A stretch of 9,300 nt of DNA from Thermoplasmata archaeon M9B1D. GTDB taxonomy: Archaea; Thermoplasmatota; E2; DHVEG-1. The notes beneath the pieces are model-generated. The model searched no databases, had not been told where the DNA came from, and saw only the letters and a program-made list of their open reading frames with translations. The stretch spans positions 1-9,300 of the forward strand of contig MUGC01000033.1 of assembly GCA_002900535.1 (NCBI GenBank). The letters run 5' to 3'. This document shows, piece by piece, positions 6,961 to 9,300 of this stretch (positions are counted from its first letter, which is position 1; every line of letters starts with the position of its first letter). A program made the translations under genes and the position numbers.

Positions 6961-6980
6961 AACATAATCACTTAAAGTCG

Positions 6981-6990
6981 GTATATTAAC
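6981..6990 (-). promoter_or_regulatory. TATA box of the aminotransferase promoter
   Basis: The - strand reads GTTAATATAC, centred about 25 bases before the ATG at 6960, placing the transcript start at or beside the start codon. No SD is seen, which agrees with a leaderless mRNA. Confidence 0.5.
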
Positions 6991-7011
6991 GAAAAATAAA
7001 TACTTGATGGT

Positions 7012-7021
7012 AAAAAAAAAA
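7012..7021 (-). terminator. T10 terminator of the response regulator-kinase operon
   Basis: Five bases after the kinase stop, the - strand carries ten uninterrupted Ts, followed ten bases later by a second T-rich stretch (TATTTATTTTTC, 6991-7002). No hairpin is needed for archaeal termination at such a tract. It sits just upstream of the aminotransferase promoter and insulates the two units. Confidence 0.65.
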
Positions 7022-7026
7022 TTTAT

Positions 7027-8454
7027 TTAGATTTTTTTAAGATAGTAATCCTCGTGAACAATACCTTTGAATTCATTTTTCTTTTTTAAATATTGAAGAT
7101 TTTCATCTCCAAATATTTTACCAATTTTATTTTTAAAATTTAGCCCTTGATCTTGTGACAATATATAATTTTTTATCAAGAAATCTATATATTGAAATAA
7201 ATCATCTTTTGTAATTAAATTTTTACCTTTAAGCTCTTTAAATTCTCCAATACCAAGAGGCCCAAGATATGTTTGGAATTCTTCACGTATTTTTTTCTCA
7301 ATTACACCTTTTTGAGAAAATAAAACTTTAATTGGCTCGATTTCTCTAACTGGACATAATGGCAGTGTAAAATAAAATTTGCTGCCCGCCTCAGGTTTAC
7401 TTTCTACCCATATTTTACCTTTTTGTGATTCAACGATTCCTCTGCAGATAGCAAGACCAAGACCTGTACCGTCATGTCTATGATGGTTTGTACCTTCAAC
7501 TTGATAAAATGGTTCAAAAATTCTTATTTGATCATCAGGTGTTAAACCACATCCATAATCTTTTACGCTAAACAAAATCTGATTATTCTTTAATTTTGCT
7601 GAAATTTCAATTTTAGATCTTTCATTTGAAAATTTAATTGCATTATTAATCAAGTTTCTAAGCACTTGGCTTACACGATCTGGATCTGCTATTATCATCG
7701 GGAGTTTTTCTATATTTAGCTCTAATTTTATGTTTTTTTCTTTTGCAAACCCATCCATGAATTGTACTATTTCTTTGATTACCTTAGCTATATCGGTTTC
7801 TCTGAAATTAAATTTCAAACGTGCAGTTTCTATTCTTGATACTTCTAAAAAATCTGCTATTATTTTATCAAGTCTGTCAGCATTTCTAGTGATTATCATT
7901 ATGCTTTCTTTTTGTTTATTTGATAGTTTTCCAAAATAGTTTTCCTCGAGCATTTGTAATTGGGCTTTCATTGGAGTCATTGTATTTCTTAGCTCATGAG
8001 ATGTTATGCTTAAAAATTCGTTTTTTGCATAATCTATCTCCTTGCCTTCTTCATGGATTTTTGCAAGCGTTGAAACTGTTTGATTGAAAGCGTCTGCTAG
8101 CTCTTGGATTTCGTCTCTTGTAAATATTTCCAAATGCACATCAAAGTTACCTTTTTCTATTTCTTTTGTTGCGTTATATAATTTCTTCAGAGATTTTATG
8201 ATAGATTTTGAAAACAAAAATCCGATTACACCTGCATTTATTGTTACTATTATCACTATCAAAATTACCGAGTTTCTTAACAACATTACAGTTTCTGATG
8301 TCAATGTTTCAGGTGCGACATTAATAATTATTATATAGAAATAATAAACTGCAAATAAAGGAACGATGATCCCCACTATCAGAAACAAAATTGTGATTTT
8401 TCTGCTTAGTTTTGAAAGAAACAAATTTTTTAGGTTAAACTTTTTCCCATCCAA
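7027..8454 (-). CDS. Membrane histidine kinase with HAMP domain and C-terminal extension
   Basis: A 475-residue two-component sensor kinase. Order: basic N-terminus, membrane helix 1 (about 20-44), an outside loop of only some 16-18 residues, membrane helix 2 (about 61-82), HAMP linker (83-135, RDEIQELADAFN), HisKA dimer helix with phospho-accepting His153 in SITSHELRN, and an HATPase_c domain with N box LRNLINNAIKFS (Asn267, Asn271), G1 DYGCGL (Asp299), F box FEPFYQ (313-318) and G2 DGTGLGLAI (328-336). The catalytic core ends near 365. Residues 376-475 form an extension with a YLGPLG segment (396-401) that I cannot assign. The TTG start is chosen because AGGAGGG sits nine bases upstream; the nearby ATG at 8450 is out of frame. 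The gene follows the response regulator by 32 bases on the same strand and is very likely its partner. The signal is unknown; the tiny loop argues against a classical extracellular ligand domain. Confidence 0.93.
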   Translation of the reverse strand: MDGKKFNLKNLFLSKLSRKITILFLIVGIIVPLFAVYYFYIIIINVAPETLTSETVMLLRNSVILIVIIVTINAGVIGFLFSKSIIKSLKKLYNATKEIEKGNFDVHLEIFTRDEIQELADAFNQTVSTLAKIHEEGKEIDYAKNEFLSITSHELRNTMTPMKAQLQMLEENYFGKLSNKQKESIMIITRNADRLDKIIADFLEVSRIETARLKFNFRETDIAKVIKEIVQFMDGFAKEKNIKLELNIEKLPMIIADPDRVSQVLRNLINNAIKFSNERSKIEISAKLKNNQILFSVKDYGCGLTPDDQIRIFEPFYQVEGTNHHRHDGTGLGLAICRGIVESQKGKIWVESKPEAGSKFYFTLPLCPVREIEPIKVLFSQKGVIEKKIREEFQTYLGPLGIGEFKELKGKNLITKDDLFQYIDFLIKNYILSQDQGLNFKNKIGKIFGDENLQYLKKKNEFKGIVHEDYYLKKI

Positions 8455-8463
8455 TAAGTTTAG

Positions 8464-8470
8464 CCCTCCT
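8464..8470 (-). promoter_or_regulatory. Strong ribosome binding site for the TTG-started kinase
   Basis: AGGAGGG on the - strand is a near-perfect match to the archaeal anti-SD and lies nine bases before the TTG at 8454. It decides the start and shows that SD-led initiation operates inside operons here. Confidence 0.75.
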
Positions 8471-8486
8471 ATTTTGAATTCTAATC

Positions 8487-8843
8487 CTAATCGCTTATTA
8501 GTAGCTCAATTCGATCTATCAAATCTGTTACATTAAATGGTTTTTGGAAAAAGTCGACGATATTTTCTTGTTCAGTTAATCCCATTTTTCTTGCTTCAGA
8601 TATTCTAACAACGCTCATAAAAGCAATTTTTATATCAGATATTTGTTTAACAACTTTTATTACCGGTGTTCCTGGCATCATTATATCAAGTAAAATCAAA
8701 TCTGGTTTTGTTTGTTGTATTATATTTAGACATTCATCTCCATCTTCTGCAGTTATTACTTTGTAACCATTTTTTTCAAGTATCATCTTTACGCTTTCTC
8801 TGATATCAGGCTCATCATCTACTACCAATATTGTTTTTACCAT
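8487..8843 (-). CDS. Single-domain response regulator (CheY-like receiver)
   Basis: A 118-residue receiver domain with no output domain. Acidic pocket Asp9-Asp10 (VVDDEPD), phospho-accepting Asp53 (LILLDIMMPG), switch Ser77 in KIAFMSVVR, and Lys101 in FFQKPF are all in place. It departs from the common receiver pattern after the phosphorylation site: MMPGTPVIKVVKQI replaces the usual MPGMDG form, Ser77 is followed by Val rather than the common Ala, and the next helix is unusually built (ISEARKMGLTEQENIVDFF). I recall similar TPV/SVVR receivers in archaeal genomes, but that is memory only. The ATG has GAGG seven bases upstream. The gene precedes the histidine kinase, its likely phosphodonor. 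Lacking a DNA-binding domain, it must act through protein contacts or serve as a phosphate relay. Confidence 0.93.
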   Translation of the reverse strand: MVKTILVVDDEPDIRESVKMILEKNGYKVITAEDGDECLNIIQQTKPDLILLDIMMPGTPVIKVVKQISDIKIAFMSVVRISEARKMGLTEQENIVDFFQKPFNVTDLIDRIELLISD

Positions 8844-8850
8844 ACGCTTG

Positions 8851-8854
8851 CCTC
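8851..8854 (-). promoter_or_regulatory. Ribosome binding site of the response regulator
   Basis: GAGG on the - strand sits seven bases before the ATG at 8843. An SD this far from the start implies a real 5' leader, so the promoter must lie further upstream than the TATA-like stretch at 8871-8880, which would start transcription almost on top of it. Confidence 0.5.
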
Positions 8855-8927
8855 AACTATTTTTATCTATTTTTTAATAACTAGAACTTTTAATTTGTAT
8901 CCCACCTCTCCTGCGATCATCTTAGTT

Positions 8928-8960
8928 CTTTATTATAGATATTATATTTAGGTATAAAGT
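8928..8960 (-). promoter_or_regulatory. Candidate promoter region for the response regulator-kinase operon
   Basis: Two TATA-like boxes occur on the - strand, TATAATAAAG (8928-8937) and CTTTATAC (8952-8959). Start sites about 25 bases on would give leaders of roughly 65 or 87 bases that include the GAGG SD of the response regulator. The region is very AT-rich, so the exact box cannot be chosen by eye. Confidence 0.3.
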
Positions 8961-8975
8961 TTACTCTCTAAATAT
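8944..8975. repeat. 8-bp perfect inverted repeat around a TATA-like box
   Basis: ATATTTAG at 8944-8951 is matched by its exact complement CTAAATAT at 8968-8975, with a 16-base spacer that holds CTTTATAC on the - strand. A dyad flanking a TATA box could be an operator. As a hairpin on the + strand it is followed by T runs, but no + strand gene precedes it. Confidence 0.4.
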
Positions 8976-9087
8976 TATTTTTTATTCATATTTTTTAAAG
9001 ATAAAACCAAATATCCAGGATTCAAACAAATAATGATAGTTATATTTTAATATAAACACTACGTCTCCCGAAATTCATTTTTGATTT

Positions 9088-9300
9088 TTAAGAAAGATTT
9101 TTTTCTATACTTTCCGATGTTCCGCTAGCGGTTAATAGATCTTGTAAAGCTTTATGGTAATTTTCTGGCTTTGCCTCAAGAAGTTTTTTTGCGTATTCCT
9201 TTAGAAATGCTCCATATTCAATTTCTACTTGAGAATATTGCCATTTTGTATCTGAGCCTTTTCCTAATGCAAGTAAAAATGCATATGCAATTGATTTGCC
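9088..9300 (-). CDS. Hypothetical protein, C-terminal 70 residues (start outside window)
   Basis: On the - strand a frame is open from the right edge (9300) to TAA at 9088-9090. It encodes 70 residues that look like amphipathic helices: GKSIAYAFLLALGKGSDTKW, then a helical stretch with QYSQVEIEYGAFLKEYAKKL, then LEAKPENYHKALQDLLTASG and a polar tail TSESIEKNLS. No catalytic motif, zinc site or clear membrane segment is seen in this part, and I do not recognise the family. Codon use and AT bias match the neighbouring genes, which supports a real coding region. It lies upstream of the response regulator on the same strand, but 244 bases of intergenic DNA make co-transcription uncertain. Confidence 0.6.
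   Translation of the reverse strand, partial: GKSIAYAFLLALGKGSDTKWQYSQVEIEYGAFLKEYAKKLLEAKPENYHKALQDLLTASGTSESIEKNLS

Larger units (their letters stand above)
8844..9087. other. 244-base intergenic region without a convincing gene
   Basis: This AT-rich stretch separates the response regulator from the upstream - strand gene. It holds the SD and candidate promoter of the two-component operon, the inverted repeat, and one G-rich patch on the - strand (8901-8915, CAGGAGAGGTGGGAT) inside a 17-codon open frame (8867-8920, MIAGEVGYKLKVLVIKK). No strong oligo-T tract follows directly after the upstream gene's stop at 9088. I see no tRNA-like fold or repeat array. Confidence 0.5.

Noticed and set aside
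8440..8450. ATG at 8450 as the kinase start
   Set aside because: It is four bases off the kinase frame; the TTG at 8454 with AGGAGGG upstream is in frame.
8844..9087. tRNA, CRISPR or small RNA gene in the long intergenic region
   Set aside because: No cloverleaf-like GC-rich arms, no regularly spaced repeats, and base composition is uniformly AT-rich apart from one short patch.
9122..9131. Perfect 10-bp palindrome CCGCTAGCGG
   Set aside because: It lies inside the partial coding region (encoding part of LLTASG) and occurs once; a chance palindrome or restriction-type site is the simpler reading.

Overview
The window reads as an AT-rich archaeal chromosome segment, and almost all of it is housekeeping. 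The archaeal signs are a Nob1-type PIN/zinc-ribbon endonuclease, a Sec11-like signal peptidase with a catalytic His where bacteria use Lys, a queD-queC pair that in archaea feeds archaeosine synthesis, TATA-like boxes about 25 bases upstream of start codons with almost no leader, and T-tract terminators without obvious hairpins. Inside operons, Shine-Dalgarno (SD) sequences are used instead, often with TTG starts. A euryarchaeal lineage fits best (Thermoplasmatota-like or a related uncultured sediment group). That placement is inference, because no rRNA gene is present.

Left part, + strand (1-2874): a compact operon holding the 3' end of a probable quinolinate synthase gene (nadA), a cysteine desulfurase (iscS/nifS), an IscU-type Fe-S scaffold, QueD and QueC. 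Gaps between genes are 2 to 14 bases. IscS and IscU build Fe-S clusters. NadA carries a 4Fe-4S cluster, and the missing pathway step QueE is also a 4Fe-4S enzyme, so the layout makes biochemical sense. The operon ends in a T-rich tract that overlaps the end of the converging gene.

Middle part, - strand (2888-6960): reading leftward from 6960, a class I aminotransferase with its own promoter and T-tract terminator, histidyl-tRNA synthetase (GTG start, probably leaderless), Nob1, and a membrane signal peptidase. The last three probably form one transcription group for tRNA charging, 16S rRNA 3'-end maturation and protein secretion.

Right part, - strand (7027-9300): a two-component pair with the single-domain response regulator first and a membrane histidine kinase second. 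The kinase has a very short outside loop and an unassigned C-terminal extension of about 100 residues. The kinase gene ends at a run of ten T residues on its own strand. Upstream lies a 244-base AT-rich intergenic region with TATA-like boxes, an inverted repeat and a short G-rich patch. The C-terminal 70 codons of an unrecognised gene enter from the right edge.

No mobile element, CRISPR array, tRNA or rRNA gene was seen. I do not see strong evidence of an undescribed system. The best leads are the two-component pair (unusual receiver motifs, nearly sensor-less kinase, unassigned kinase tail) and the regulatory-looking DNA in front of it.
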